Assembly: GCF_016213215.1 (NCBI RefSeq)
Contig: NZ_JACRAW010000156.1
Location: 1 to 58,218 of the forward strand
From: Bradyrhizobium sp.
GTDB lineage: Bacteria > Pseudomonadota > Alphaproteobacteria > Rhizobiales > Xanthobacteraceae
Length of the DNA: 58,218 nucleotides
Direction of reading: 5' to 3'
Shown here in pieces: positions 25,170 through 34,243 of this stretch. Made by a program: the position numbers and the translations under genes. Within the stretch, counting starts at the first letter, position 1, and each line of letters starts with the position of its first letter. The notes under the pieces are model-generated. The model saw only the letters and a list, made by a program, of their open reading frames with translations. It did no database searches and was not told the DNA's origin.

Positions 25170-26188
25170 TACTTCTTGGGCCGCAGTTCGAGGCCCACGC
25201 CCTTGTTGATGAAGCGCAGCGTATAGGCGTTGCGATAGTCGAGGTCGGATCGTACCACGCCTGCCCGCACCATCTTGTCGAAGAAGCTGGTGAAGCGATC
25301 GTCGCTCATGGCGCCGATGCCCTTGCGCAAGGCGTCGCCGGAGTCGACGATGCCGTACTCCTTCATCTTGCTGACGGAATAGGCGAGCAACTCGTCCGTC
25401 ATTTCCGGGTTGAGCTTCTTGATCAGGGCGTTGGCGGCGGCGTTATCTCCGTACAGATAGTTGTACCAGCCGATAATGGATGCATCGACAAAGCGCTGCA
25501 CGAGGTCGGGCTTCTTCTCGATCAGCTCCCGCCGCGTTTCGATCAGGGTGGAATAGGCGTCAAAGCCGTAATCGGCGAGCAGCAGCACGCCCGGCTTGAA
25601 GCCGGCGGCCTTCTCCACCGCGAAGGGCTCCGAAGTGACGTAGCCCTGCATCGCGCTCCGCGCGCTGGCGATGAAGGGCTGCGGGTTGAAATTGTAGGGC
25701 CGTACGTTCTTCTCGCTGAATCCAAATTCCGTTTTCAGCCACTGGAAGTAGCTCGTCATGCCCTCCTTGGAGACGAACAGCATCAGCGGCTTCAAGTCCT
25801 GGATCTTTGCGACCTTCGATTCCGGATGCGTCAGCATGACCTGCGGATCCTTCTGGAACATCGCGGCGACCGCCACCACGGGAACGTTATTGGCGACCGC
25901 GTCGAACGACATCAGTGTGTTAGCCGCCATGAAGAAATCGATCCTGCCGGCTGTCAGCAGGATGCGGTTGTTGACGTTCGGTCCGCCCGGAACGACGGTG
26001 ACATCGAGGCCGTATTGCTTGTAGGTGCCGTCGGCCACCGCCTGGAAGAACCCGCCATGCTCGGCCTCGGCGACCCAGTTGGTGCCGAAGGAAACCTTGT
26101 CGAGCGTCTGGCCGCGCGCCGGCGCAGTCGCGAGGAGGGCGGCGGCGAAGCCAGCCGTTAACGCTCGCAGCAGATGGACCGGGTTCAT
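25169..26188 (-). CDS. ABC transporter substrate-binding protein, NMT1/THI5-like
   Basis: A 339-residue periplasmic protein starting at the ATG at 26188, preceded by GGAG. It has a clear signal peptide (cleavage near ATAPARGQ). The phrases WVAEAEHGGFFQAVADG and AGRIDFFMAAN belong to the NMT1/THI5-like family that binds pyrimidine precursors, sulfonates or nitrate-like ligands. ABC partners follow without spacing. The actual ligand is unknown; the coupled 2-hydroxyacid dehydrogenase and the divergent creatininase-like hydrolase are the only hints. Confidence 0.88.
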   Translation of the reverse strand: MNPVHLLRALTAGFAAALLATAPARGQTLDKVSFGTNWVAEAEHGGFFQAVADGTYKQYGLDVTVVPGGPNVNNRILLTAGRIDFFMAANTLMSFDAVANNVPVVAVAAMFQKDPQVMLTHPESKVAKIQDLKPLMLFVSKEGMTSYFQWLKTEFGFSEKNVRPYNFNPQPFIASARSAMQGYVTSEPFAVEKAAGFKPGVLLLADYGFDAYSTLIETRRELIEKKPDLVQRFVDASIIGWYNYLYGDNAAANALIKKLNPEMTDELLAYSVSKMKEYGIVDSGDALRKGIGAMSDDRFTSFFDKMVRAGVVRSDLDYRNAYTLRFINKGVGLELRPKK

Positions 26189-26318
26189 GATTGGACTCCG
26201 TCGATCGTTCTGGCCCATGATAGATGGATTATTGTGCGGGACGCGGCCGGCTGAACGGCGTCCCAACCCAGCAGGCAGTGCAACAAGTTACCGTGCAAAT
26301 CCGCGCAAAGAAACATCG

Positions 26319-27131
26319 ATGAGTTCGCCCCCACCCCGCGACTGGACCGAGGTCCGCTGGCCCGAAATCGGACCGGGGCAGCCGGCGCGCTGGATCGCGA
26401 TCCTGCCGCTCGCCGCCACTGAGCAGCACGGGCCACATCTACCGCTCGGAACCGACGTCATGATTGCAGGGGCTTATCTGGCGCGGGTGCGCGAGCTCCT
26501 GCCGGCGAGCCTGCCCGCGACGTTCCTCCCCCTTCAACCGATCGGCATCTCCACCGAGCATGTCGACTATCCGGGCACGCTGACGCTGCCGACCGAGGTC
26601 GCGCTGCGAAGCTGGATTGCGATCGGCGCCGGCGTGGCGCGCACGGGGGTGAAGAAGTTCGTGATTGTCACCAGCCATGGCGGCAACAGCGCGGCCATGA
26701 CACTCGCGGCGCAGGACTTGCGCGCGCAGCACGGGCTGTTCGTGGTGACGACCTCGTGGTCACGCCTTTCTGCGGCGGAAAGTCTGTTTATGGCGGACGA
26801 AGTCCGCCATGGCATCCACGGCGGCGCCGTGGAGACGTCGATCATGATGTCGCGGTATCGCCAGCAGGTGCGAAGTGATGCGATTGCGGATTTCCCCTCG
26901 CGCGGGGCGGCGATGGAGCAGGAATACCGCTGGCTTTCCGCGCAACGGCCCGCGCCATTCGCCTGGCAGGCGCAGGACCTGCACCCGGGCGGCGCCGTCG
27001 GCAATGCTGCCCTCGCTACCGCCGAAAAGGGCGATCAGCTGATCGAGAACGGCGCGCGGGCGTTTTGCGAACTGTTGGGCGAGATCGATAACTTCGATGT
27101 GAACACGCTCGGACAAGCGCCCCAAAACTAG
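26319..27131 (+). CDS. Creatininase family protein
   Basis: A 270-residue metal-dependent amidohydrolase from the ATG at 26319. Metal-ligand segments ATEQHGPHLPLGTD and THGGNS-like SHGGNSAAM, plus HGGAVETS, are all present. Family members cut cyclic amides or related C-N bonds in creatinine, FAPy or mycofactocin-type substrates. It is divergent from the NMT1-type ABC operon across 130 bp. That fits uptake plus hydrolysis of a small nitrogenous compound, but this is inference. Confidence 0.88.
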   Translation: MSSPPPRDWTEVRWPEIGPGQPARWIAILPLAATEQHGPHLPLGTDVMIAGAYLARVRELLPASLPATFLPLQPIGISTEHVDYPGTLTLPTEVALRSWIAIGAGVARTGVKKFVIVTSHGGNSAAMTLAAQDLRAQHGLFVVTTSWSRLSAAESLFMADEVRHGIHGGAVETSIMMSRYRQQVRSDAIADFPSRGAAMEQEYRWLSAQRPAPFAWQAQDLHPGGAVGNAALATAEKGDQLIENGARAFCELLGEIDNFDVNTLGQAPQN

Positions 27132-27274
27132 CTTGCTCCAGCCTTATCCTGTTGTGATTCCTGGATAAACGTCTTGAATCGAGGGCTTGCGCGGCCGCTC
27201 GAACCGGAATCGAGAAGCCTCCGTCCAAGTAGCACATCGGCCGCAATGGCGGCCTCAACCGGATGGAGACCAAC

Positions 27275-27553
27275 GTGTCGATCAAGTCCAAGCTTGCCGC
27301 TCTCGCGGTTGCTGCGCTCACCGTCACCGCCAGCGTGGTGTCCGCCCAGGCCGGGCCGAAGCACCACCACCACCATCGCCACGGCCACGTGGGCTGGGGC
27401 GTCGGAGCCGGCCTCCTCGGCGCCGCCGTTATCGGCGGTGCCATCGCTGCGAGCGAGCCCTCTCCCTACTACTACCGCCAGCCCCGCTGCCGCTGGGCAC
27501 CCCAGTACGACATCTACGGCAACTACATCGGCCGGGTGCAGACCTGCTACTGA
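27275..27553 (+). CDS. Small exported His-rich protein
   Basis: About 92 residues from a GTG at 27275, which has GGAG six bases upstream. An ATG at 27263 would add four residues but lacks a good ribosome site. A signal peptide ends near SAQAG. A run of five His then RHGH follows, then a glycine-zipper-like GWGVGAGLLGAAVIGGAI segment and a Tyr/Arg/Cys tail. The His cluster could bind Ni, Zn or Cu in the periplasm. A strong terminator follows, so it is probably monocistronic. Confidence 0.7.
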   Translation: MSIKSKLAALAVAALTVTASVVSAQAGPKHHHHHRHGHVGWGVGAGLLGAAVIGGAIAASEPSPYYYRQPRCRWAPQYDIYGNYIGRVQTCY

Positions 27554-27631
27554 CCCATCGTCCAACACCGCCTTGATTTGTTTGATCTAGCGTCCGGCAC
27601 GGGCGCCTCATCCACCCCGTGTCGTGCCCCA

Positions 27632-27670
27632 GACCCGCCCGGTCGTCCCCCCGGGCGGGTCACCTTTTTT
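27632..27670 (+). terminator. Intrinsic terminator
   Basis: A perfect 11-bp stem, GACCCGCCCGG (27632-27642) with CCGGGCGGGTC (27651-27661), has an 8-base loop and is followed by six T at 27665-27670. It ends the His-rich small gene 79 bases upstream. Confidence 0.88.
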
Positions 27671-27743
27671 GGCCCCCAAGCATGCGATGGTTGCCGGCCT
27701 GCCGGCGCCCCTGCGACGAACGACCGCAAGTTCCAGATGCTTG

Positions 27744-27800
27744 TAATTGCGAATTAGTTGCAATTAAAGTTGTGCCCGCCGACTACACAGGCGGGCTTTT
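27744..27800 (+). promoter_or_regulatory. Leader of the porin gene: dyad plus terminator-like hairpin
   Basis: TAATTGC (27744-27750) and GCAATTA (27760-27766) form an AT-rich inverted repeat that could be an operator. Directly downstream, GCCCGCC (27774-27780) pairs with GGCGGGC (27790-27796) and TTTT follows. This is a compact intrinsic-terminator shape 124 bases before the porin start. Together they suggest either the tail of an unseen upstream transcript or attenuation of the porin gene. Confidence 0.5.
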
Positions 27801-27923
27801 GGAAATTCTTGAACGTTTCCAATCTCGAGCAATTCCACAGCGTCCCGCTACATGGCCGCTTGCTGCGCTGCATAACAGTTTGCAGTGATAACAAGTGTCA
27901 TTCTCGCAGTGGAAAATCCGTCG

Positions 27924-29912
27924 ATGCACGCCCGCGGCCGATCAATAGTACGAATCTTCGTGAGCCTCGGATTCGGCCTGCTGCCGGCCGCCGCACCCGG
28001 CCATGCGGCCAACCTGCCGCTGAAGGCGCCGGCGTTGAAGGCCGTCTACGACTGGACCGGTTTCTATGTCGGCGCCCATGCCGGCTATTACCAGGGCTCG
28101 TCGCGTGCGGTGCTGATTGATCCCACCATCGGCACCAACAGCAACGTATTCAGCGGCATGACCGGCGGCGTGCAGGCGGGCTACAATTATCGCCTGAGTT
28201 CCGGACTGTTGCTCGGCGCGGAAGGCGATATTTCCTTTCCGAACTATATGCCCTCGAGCCACGTCACCTCCTCCATCATAACCGCCCGCTCGTACGCGCA
28301 GGAGCAGTTCGATTATGTCGCCAGCGTTCGCGGCCGCATCGGTTATGCGGCGGGCTCCTGGCTGTTCTACACGACCGGAGGCATCGCGTTTTCCGGCGAG
28401 CGCTTTCTCAACGAGCAAGCAAGCGGCAACAATGAAAAGGCGCTGAACACACGCCTCGGCTGGATCACCGGCGCGGGCGTCGAATATGCCTTCGCGCCGC
28501 ACTGGAGCGCGCGACTGGAATATCTCTACCGGTCGTTCGAAAACGCCAACATCACTTTCCTGTCCGGCACACACTACTCATCGACCCTGGATCTGCACAT
28601 GATCCGGCTCGGCCTCAACCGCAAGATCGAATGGCCGGGAATGCCGGCCTACGATCCGAAGGTCTCACCAACCGATACCGAGTCGGACCGCTGGGAAATC
28701 CACGGGCAAGGGACTTTCCTGGCGCAGGGCTACCCGCCGTTCCGGGCGCCCTACACGGGACCGAACAGCCTGTCGCCTTCGGCGGAGCTGCAGCAAACCT
28801 GGAGCAACAGCCTTTATCTGAATGCGAGGCTGTGGGACGGCGGGGAGATCTATTACAATCCCGAGCTGCTGCAAGGCTTCGGCTTCAACAACACCACCGG
28901 CGCCGCCGGCTATCCCAATGGCGAGGCGCAAAAGTCGGGCTTCCCCCACCCGCACTACAACACCTCGCGATTGTTCGTTCGCCAGACCTTCGGCTTCGGC
29001 GGCGAGCAGGAACTGCTCGCCAGCAGCCAGTTTCAGCTGGCCGAGAAGGTCGACGTCTCGCGCCTGACGCTGCAGGCAGGCAAGTTCTCGGTCGTGGACG
29101 TATTCGACGGCAATTCCTATGCGCATGATCCGCGCAAGGATTTCATGAACTGGTCGATCTGGGCAGCCGGCGCTTTCGACTATGCTGCCGACCGGCTCGG
29201 GCTTGGCTACGGCATCACCGCCGAACTCAACCAGAAGCACTGGGCGCTGCGCGGCGGCTACTTCCTGATCGGCGGCCGGTCCAATTCCAACCACTTCGAC
29301 CCAAGGGTCCTCGAGCGCGGTGGATATGTGGTCGAGCTGGAGACGCGCTATGCGCTGTTCGGCCAGCCGGGCAAGCTGCGAACGCTTGCCTTCCTCAACA
29401 GCGCGCATTCCGGAAGCTATCGCGAGACGCTGGACGATCCGGCGCTCAACCTCGACATCAGCCAGACCCGGAGGGGACGCATCAAATACGGCTATGCCCT
29501 CAATCTGGAACAGGCGCTGACCGACGACATCGGGTTGTTCGGCCGCTGGAGCTGGAACAATGGCAAGACCGAGATCATGTCGTTCACCGACATCGACGCG
29601 AGCCTTTCGCTCGGCGCATCCATCAAGGGCGCGCGGTGGGGCCGTCCCGACGACGTGATCGGCATCGCCGGCGCGATCAACGCGCTGTCGCGCGACCATC
29701 GCGACTTCATCGCCGCCGGCGGGCTCGGCCCCCTGATCGGCGACGGCCGGCTCAACTACCGGCGCGAGCGGGTGCTCGAAACCTATTACGCGCTGGCGCT
29801 CAACAAGGCCCTCACCTTCACCGCCGACTACCAGCTCATCACCAACCCCGCCTACAATGCCGATCGCGGCCCGGTTTCGGTGTTCTCGGGACGGCTGCAC
29901 GGGGAATTCTAG
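27924..29912 (+). CDS. Outer-membrane protein with Omp25/31-like and OprB-like porin parts
   Basis: About 662 residues from the ATG at 27924; the frame is open from 27885. A signal peptide ends near PGHAAN. The first part (about residues 30-220) is an eight-strand Omp25/Omp31-type barrel, beginning YDWTGFYVGAHAGY and ending near HMIRLGLNRKI. The rest (about 230-662) is a carbohydrate-selective OprB/AlgE-like porin with WSNSLYLNARLWDGGEIYYNPEL and SRLFVRQTFG, ending in a terminal aromatic residue (SGRLHGEF), as barrel-assembly signals usually do. It would form two barrels in one chain. Sugar or polyol uptake is a reasonable guess. Confidence 0.82.
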   Translation: MHARGRSIVRIFVSLGFGLLPAAAPGHAANLPLKAPALKAVYDWTGFYVGAHAGYYQGSSRAVLIDPTIGTNSNVFSGMTGGVQAGYNYRLSSGLLLGAEGDISFPNYMPSSHVTSSIITARSYAQEQFDYVASVRGRIGYAAGSWLFYTTGGIAFSGERFLNEQASGNNEKALNTRLGWITGAGVEYAFAPHWSARLEYLYRSFENANITFLSGTHYSSTLDLHMIRLGLNRKIEWPGMPAYDPKVSPTDTESDRWEIHGQGTFLAQGYPPFRAPYTGPNSLSPSAELQQTWSNSLYLNARLWDGGEIYYNPELLQGFGFNNTTGAAGYPNGEAQKSGFPHPHYNTSRLFVRQTFGFGGEQELLASSQFQLAEKVDVSRLTLQAGKFSVVDVFDGNSYAHDPRKDFMNWSIWAAGAFDYAADRLGLGYGITAELNQKHWALRGGYFLIGGRSNSNHFDPRVLERGGYVVELETRYALFGQPGKLRTLAFLNSAHSGSYRETLDDPALNLDISQTRRGRIKYGYALNLEQALTDDIGLFGRWSWNNGKTEIMSFTDIDASLSLGASIKGARWGRPDDVIGIAGAINALSRDHRDFIAAGGLGPLIGDGRLNYRRERVLETYYALALNKALTFTADYQLITNPAYNADRGPVSVFSGRLHGEF

Positions 29913-30095
29913 CGCCCTCGCAGGTAAGCGCCGACCTCCCTTCCTGGTCAAACAGGCAAGATTCCGCGGTTCATCAGTGCCTGACCGGAAGGTGCGGCAA
30001 TTTGGACGGACCCCGGAGAAATGGACAAACATGCCCTATATTGAGGCCATCGGGCGCCGGCCGCCGGGCCGAAGTTCGCCCGGTCATGGGCCGCA

Positions 30096-31394
30096 ATGTT
30101 GTCGTTCGAGCTTGCAATCATCGTCGTCCTGATCGTCGTCAATGGCCTGCTTTCGATGTCCGAGCTGGCCATCGTCTCGTCCCGTCCGGCACGGCTTGCA
30201 CTCCTCGCCAGCAAGGGCGTGCGTGGCGCCCAACGCGCACTGGCGCTCGCCTCCGACCCGGGAAAGTTTCTCTCGACCGTTCAGATCGGGATCACGCTGG
30301 TCGGAATCCTCTCGGGGGCGTTTTCGGGTGCCACGCTCGGGCAGCGGCTGACGCAGTGGTTGATCGAACTCGGGCTCTCGCATGCGGTCGCCGAAGTCGT
30401 AGGCGTCGCCAGCATCGTGACGATCATCACCTATGCGACACTCATTGTCGGCGAGTTGGTCCCGAAACAGGTAGCCCTGCGGGACCCCGAGATCATTGCC
30501 ATCAAGGTCGCTCCCGCGATGGACATGCTGGCAAGAATTTCTCTGCCTCTCGTGGTACTGCTCGATCTCTCCGGCAAACTCATTCTCGCCCTGCTTGGAC
30601 GGAACGCGGCAGTCGAGGAAAGGATTTCAGAGGACGAGATTCGTCATCTCGTAAGCGAAGCCGAAAGCGCCGGAGTCCTGGAGCCCGGGGAAAAGGAGAT
30701 GATTGCCGGCGTCATGCGGCTCGGCGACCGACCGGTCGGCGCGGTGATGACGCCGCGAACAGAGGTCGATGAGGTAGACCTGAATGATCATCCCGCCGCA
30801 ATTCGCGAGATACTTTCCAAGAGCCTGCATACCCGCTGGCCGGTCTCGGATGGCAATCGGGACCGCCCCATCGGCATCATTCAGTCGAAGGACCTCCTCG
30901 TCGCCTATATGCAAGACAGCTCGCCCGACTTGAGAAGTCTCGTGCGTGAGGCGCCGGTCATCCCGGCTTCGGCCGATGCGCGCGACGTGCTGGCCATCCT
31001 GAAAGCGGCACCCGTGCATATCGGCCTAGTGCACGACGAGTACGGCATGTTCGAAGGCGTGGTCACCGCCACCGACATTCTCGAATCCATCGTTGGCGCT
31101 TTCCATTCGGAAGCAGGCCCGCCTGAGCCGGCATTCGTGCGCCGGGCTGACCGTTCACTCCTGATTGCGGGCTGGATGCCGGTCGACGAGTTCGGCGACC
31201 TGCTGTCGATCCCGCTTCCGCCGCACCGGCACTACCACACCGTGGCAGGGTTGGTGCTCCAGCACTTCGGTGAGCTGCCGAACGTCGGTGACGCCTTCGA
31301 TTTCGAAGGATGGCACATCGAGGTGGTGGACCTCGACGGACGCAGAATCGACAAGATACTGGCACGTCGCGTCAGCGAACCGATGTCCACTTGA
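30096..31394 (+). CDS. Hemolysin-family (CNNM/CorC-HlyC) transporter
   Basis: A 432-residue inner-membrane protein. The N-terminal DUF21/CNNM domain (residues 1-185) has four hydrophobic segments. Two CBS domains follow (about 205-330, with GAVMTPRTEVDEVD and EYGMFEGVVTATDILE). A C-terminal CorC_HlyC domain (about 345-425) ends the protein. Such proteins export Mg2+/Co2+ or protect from metal stress; the name hemolysin is historical. The intergenic region 29913-30095 shows no further feature. Confidence 0.9.
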   Translation: MLSFELAIIVVLIVVNGLLSMSELAIVSSRPARLALLASKGVRGAQRALALASDPGKFLSTVQIGITLVGILSGAFSGATLGQRLTQWLIELGLSHAVAEVVGVASIVTIITYATLIVGELVPKQVALRDPEIIAIKVAPAMDMLARISLPLVVLLDLSGKLILALLGRNAAVEERISEDEIRHLVSEAESAGVLEPGEKEMIAGVMRLGDRPVGAVMTPRTEVDEVDLNDHPAAIREILSKSLHTRWPVSDGNRDRPIGIIQSKDLLVAYMQDSSPDLRSLVREAPVIPASADARDVLAILKAAPVHIGLVHDEYGMFEGVVTATDILESIVGAFHSEAGPPEPAFVRRADRSLLIAGWMPVDEFGDLLSIPLPPHRHYHTVAGLVLQHFGELPNVGDAFDFEGWHIEVVDLDGRRIDKILARRVSEPMST

Positions 31395-31554
31395 TTTGCC
31401 AGAGGCCTGCGGCCCTGCGTAGCACCCCCACTCTGGCGGCATTGCACATGCAACCGCATGCCGGGGTAGCGTCACAAGGCCGTGCGTAGTATCGGCAGGA
31501 ACTTCGAGCTGGTGCGTTCAAAGCACACACCGAAATCGATTGAGGGGCTCGCAG

Positions 31555-31905
31555 ATGCTCTACTTTGCCGTCAAAGCCGCACTGTCCGGCCTGATCACGG
31601 CGCTGGTCTCGGAAGTCGCAAGACGCAGTCCGGCCTTCGGCGCGCTGGTCGCCTCCCTGCCGCTGATCTCGATCTTCGCCGTGATCTGGCTGTGGCGGGA
31701 CACCGGTGACAGCGCCCGCATTGCCTCGCAACTCGAAGCGACGTTCTGGTACGTGCTGCCGTCACTCCCGATGTTCCTGGTCGTACCGGCGATGCTGCGG
31801 AATGGCACGGGTTTCTGGCCGGCCCTCACCGCCGGATGTGTTCTCACCTTCGTGCTTTATCTGATCACCGCGTGGATCCTGGCGCGCTACGGCATCCAGC
31901 TGTGA
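31555..31905 (+). CDS. DUF3147 family membrane protein
   Basis: A 116-residue protein with about four hydrophobic helices (LYFAVKAALSGLITAL, FGALVASLPLISIFAVIW, TFWYVLPSLPMFLVVPAML, LTFVLYLITAWIL). The ATG at 31555 is preceded by GAGGGG and is preferred over a TTG at 31540. The arrangement matches DUF3147. No function is established for that family. Confidence 0.7.
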   Translation: MLYFAVKAALSGLITALVSEVARRSPAFGALVASLPLISIFAVIWLWRDTGDSARIASQLEATFWYVLPSLPMFLVVPAMLRNGTGFWPALTAGCVLTFVLYLITAWILARYGIQL

Positions 31906-31923
31906 TGCCAAGGCCCGCCGGCA

Positions 31924-32160
31924 TTACTCGAACTTCACGCCGATGCGCTTTTCCTTGCGCCACATGACGCGGCAAGCCCGTTGGGTCCCATCCGAGACCA
32001 CCAGCATAAATCGCTCCGGTATGCCGATCGGACTTGTGACGTCGAGCGCGGCCCCGCCGTCGGAGACGTTGCGAACGGTGCAATCGATGGCACCGCCGCC
32101 GAACTCGATCGTTCCGGCCTTCAAAACCCGTTGCCTCGGTTTGCCGCGCTTGTCGCTCAT
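31924..32160 (-). CDS. PilZ domain protein
   Basis: A 78-residue single-domain protein. The c-di-GMP-binding pattern is visible: an RQRVLK segment near residue 9 and NVSDGGAALDV near residue 31. It probably acts as a small c-di-GMP receptor or adaptor. It is convergent with the DUF3147 gene, with 18 bases between them. Standalone PilZ domains of this size are frequent in Bradyrhizobium. Confidence 0.85.
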   Translation of the reverse strand: MSDKRGKPRQRVLKAGTIEFGGGAIDCTVRNVSDGGAALDVTSPIGIPERFMLVVSDGTQRACRVMWRKEKRIGVKFE

Positions 32161-32273
32161 CTTCGGCCGTCTACACTTGGGCTCCCATTTGGGTCTGAAG
32201 AATACACCCGATTTTCACAAAGAAACGGTAACTCGCAGGCCCTCGTTATTCGCTATTGCCTCTTAGAAGCGTG

Positions 32274-33899
32274 TTAGCTGGCCGGGTGGAACGATTCGGC
32301 GCGCGCCATGGTCCAGGCATCCTGGAACCGCGGATCGCTGGCTCCCTCAAGCAGTTCTCCGGGACGAAGTGCCGGATAAAGCTTCGCAAACGACCGCACT
32401 TCGGTCGTTGAGGTCCGCTGGGAGAAGTGAATGGGTCTCAGCTCGCGCGGATGCTCCAGCCCGGCGGCGGCCAGCAGCTCGGCGAGCGAATGCAGCGTCG
32501 CGTGGTGGTAGTTGTAGACGCGGTCGATCTTGAGCGGCACATAAAGCGCGCGGTTGCGGATCGGATCCTGGGTGGCCACACCGGTCGGACAGCGGTCAGT
32601 GTGACAGCTGAGTGACTGGATGCAACCGAGCGCAAACATGAAGCCGCGCGCCGAATTGCACCAGTCGGCGCCGATCGCCATGGCGCGCGCCATGTCGAAG
32701 GCAGTCGCGATCTTGCCGGAAGTGCCGATCTTGACGCGGTCGCGCGCATTGATGCCGACCAGCGCATTGTGCACGAAGTTGACGCCTTCGCGCATGGGCA
32801 TGCCGAGGTGATCCATGAATTCGAGCGGCGCCGCGCCCGTGCCGCCCTCGTTGCCGTCGACGACGATGAAGTCCGGGTAGATGCCGCTCCGGAGCATCGC
32901 CTTGCAGATGGCGAGAAACTCCCAGGGGTGCCCGATGCACATCTTGAAACCGACAGGCTTGCCGCCGGACAGCCGGCGCATCTCGGCAATGAATGACATC
33001 ATTTCCAGCGGCGTCGAAAAGGCGCGGTGGTGGGCGGGCGAGATGCAGTCCTCGTTCATCGCCACCCCGCGGATCTTGGCGATCTCTTCCGAAACCTTGG
33101 CTGCCGGGAGCACGCCGCCATGGCCGGGCTTGGCACCCTGGCTGATCTTGAGCTCGACCATCTTGATCTGGTCGTCGGAAGCGACGCGGGCGAATTCGTC
33201 CGGGTTGAAGCTGCCATCGCGGTTGCGGCAACCAAAATAGCCGGAGCCGATTTCCCAGATCAGGTCGCCGCCCATCTCGCGGTGGTAGGGGCTGACGCCG
33301 CCCTCGCCGGTGTCATGGGCGAAGCCGCCCTTGTTCGCTCCCGCGTTCAGCGCCCGCACCGCATTGGGGCTGAGCGCGCCGAAGCTCATCGCCGAGATGT
33401 TGAACACCGACGCCGAATACGGCCTGGTGCAGTCCGGCCCGCCGATGGTGACGCGGAATTTCTCCTGCGCACGCGGCTTCGGCGCGACCGAATGATGCAT
33501 CCATGCATAACCCCCGCCGTAGACATCCTCCTGCGTGCCGAACGGACGCTTGTCGAGCTCCATCTTCGCGCGCTGATAGACGAGCGCCCTCGTGTCGCGG
33601 GAAAACGGCTTGCCGTCCTTCTCGCTCTCGAAGAAGTACTGACGCATCTCGGGCCGGATCTCCTCGAGCAGGAACCGCAAGTGCGCGGAGATCGGATAGT
33701 TGCGCAGCACCGCGTGTTTCTTTTGCAGGAGATCGCGAACGCCGAGCAGCGTCAGTCCGCCGAAGACCACCATCGGCACCAGCACGATCTCGAACACCTT
33801 GCTGTCGACGAGTCCGATGCCGAACAGCAACGCCGTGACCACCGCGCACATCGTCAGGACGATGAAACGCGGCGAGAATGGAAGCAGAAGCGTTTCCAT
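32274..33899 (-). CDS. FMN-binding glutamate synthase family protein
   Basis: A 541-residue protein from the ATG at 33899; the open frame upstream is not conserved in character. Two N-terminal hydrophobic helices (about 10-60) anchor it in the membrane. The remainder is a GltS-like FMN barrel with MSFGALSPNAVRAL, KPGHGGVLPAAKV and GNEGGTGAAP. The 3Fe-4S motif C-x5-C-x4-C is complete (CIQSLSCHTDRC). It lacks the amidotransferase domain, so it is not a complete glutamate synthase. The physiological reaction of these stand-alone membrane forms is uncertain. Confidence 0.88.
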   Translation of the reverse strand: METLLLPFSPRFIVLTMCAVVTALLFGIGLVDSKVFEIVLVPMVVFGGLTLLGVRDLLQKKHAVLRNYPISAHLRFLLEEIRPEMRQYFFESEKDGKPFSRDTRALVYQRAKMELDKRPFGTQEDVYGGGYAWMHHSVAPKPRAQEKFRVTIGGPDCTRPYSASVFNISAMSFGALSPNAVRALNAGANKGGFAHDTGEGGVSPYHREMGGDLIWEIGSGYFGCRNRDGSFNPDEFARVASDDQIKMVELKISQGAKPGHGGVLPAAKVSEEIAKIRGVAMNEDCISPAHHRAFSTPLEMMSFIAEMRRLSGGKPVGFKMCIGHPWEFLAICKAMLRSGIYPDFIVVDGNEGGTGAAPLEFMDHLGMPMREGVNFVHNALVGINARDRVKIGTSGKIATAFDMARAMAIGADWCNSARGFMFALGCIQSLSCHTDRCPTGVATQDPIRNRALYVPLKIDRVYNYHHATLHSLAELLAAAGLEHPRELRPIHFSQRTSTTEVRSFAKLYPALRPGELLEGASDPRFQDAWTMARAESFHPAS

Positions 33900-34243
33900 G
33901 AGATCCTCGGGGCAAATTGTGTGGCTTATTTTCGTTGACGGCGGCCTGGTCCCGATCGTCCTGGAAGCATGACCCGAAACGCCACCGCAAATCAATCGTC
34001 TGCCGGCGTGCTTCCGCACCGAATGTGCGCGGCCGGCCCCCTCGGGAATCCGGCTCTGCCGCAGCCCCTCCCGCGCCAGCGATGCACCCGTGCTGTCGAT
34101 GGCGCGTGATCATCTGTCTGCTCGCAGCGCGAGCCGGTCAGGCGGCAGAGCGGCGGCACCATGAACTACGAGATCGCGGCCGGGCCCTTCAATCTCCCTG
34201 ACCAGTCCCGGGACGAGAGAAATTCGCCGGGATGGCCGATAGG
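33900..34243. other. Intergenic region without recognised feature
   Basis: This 344-bp gap lies between two minus-strand genes. Overlapping frames exist, but none has a convincing ribosome site, domain or composition. I see no repeat or terminator hairpin. It should contain the promoter of the glutamate-synthase-like gene. Confidence 0.4.

Noticed and set aside
28665..30032. Minus-strand 455-codon frame opposite the porin
   Set aside because: It is antisense to a well-supported outer-membrane protein and shows no recognisable family.
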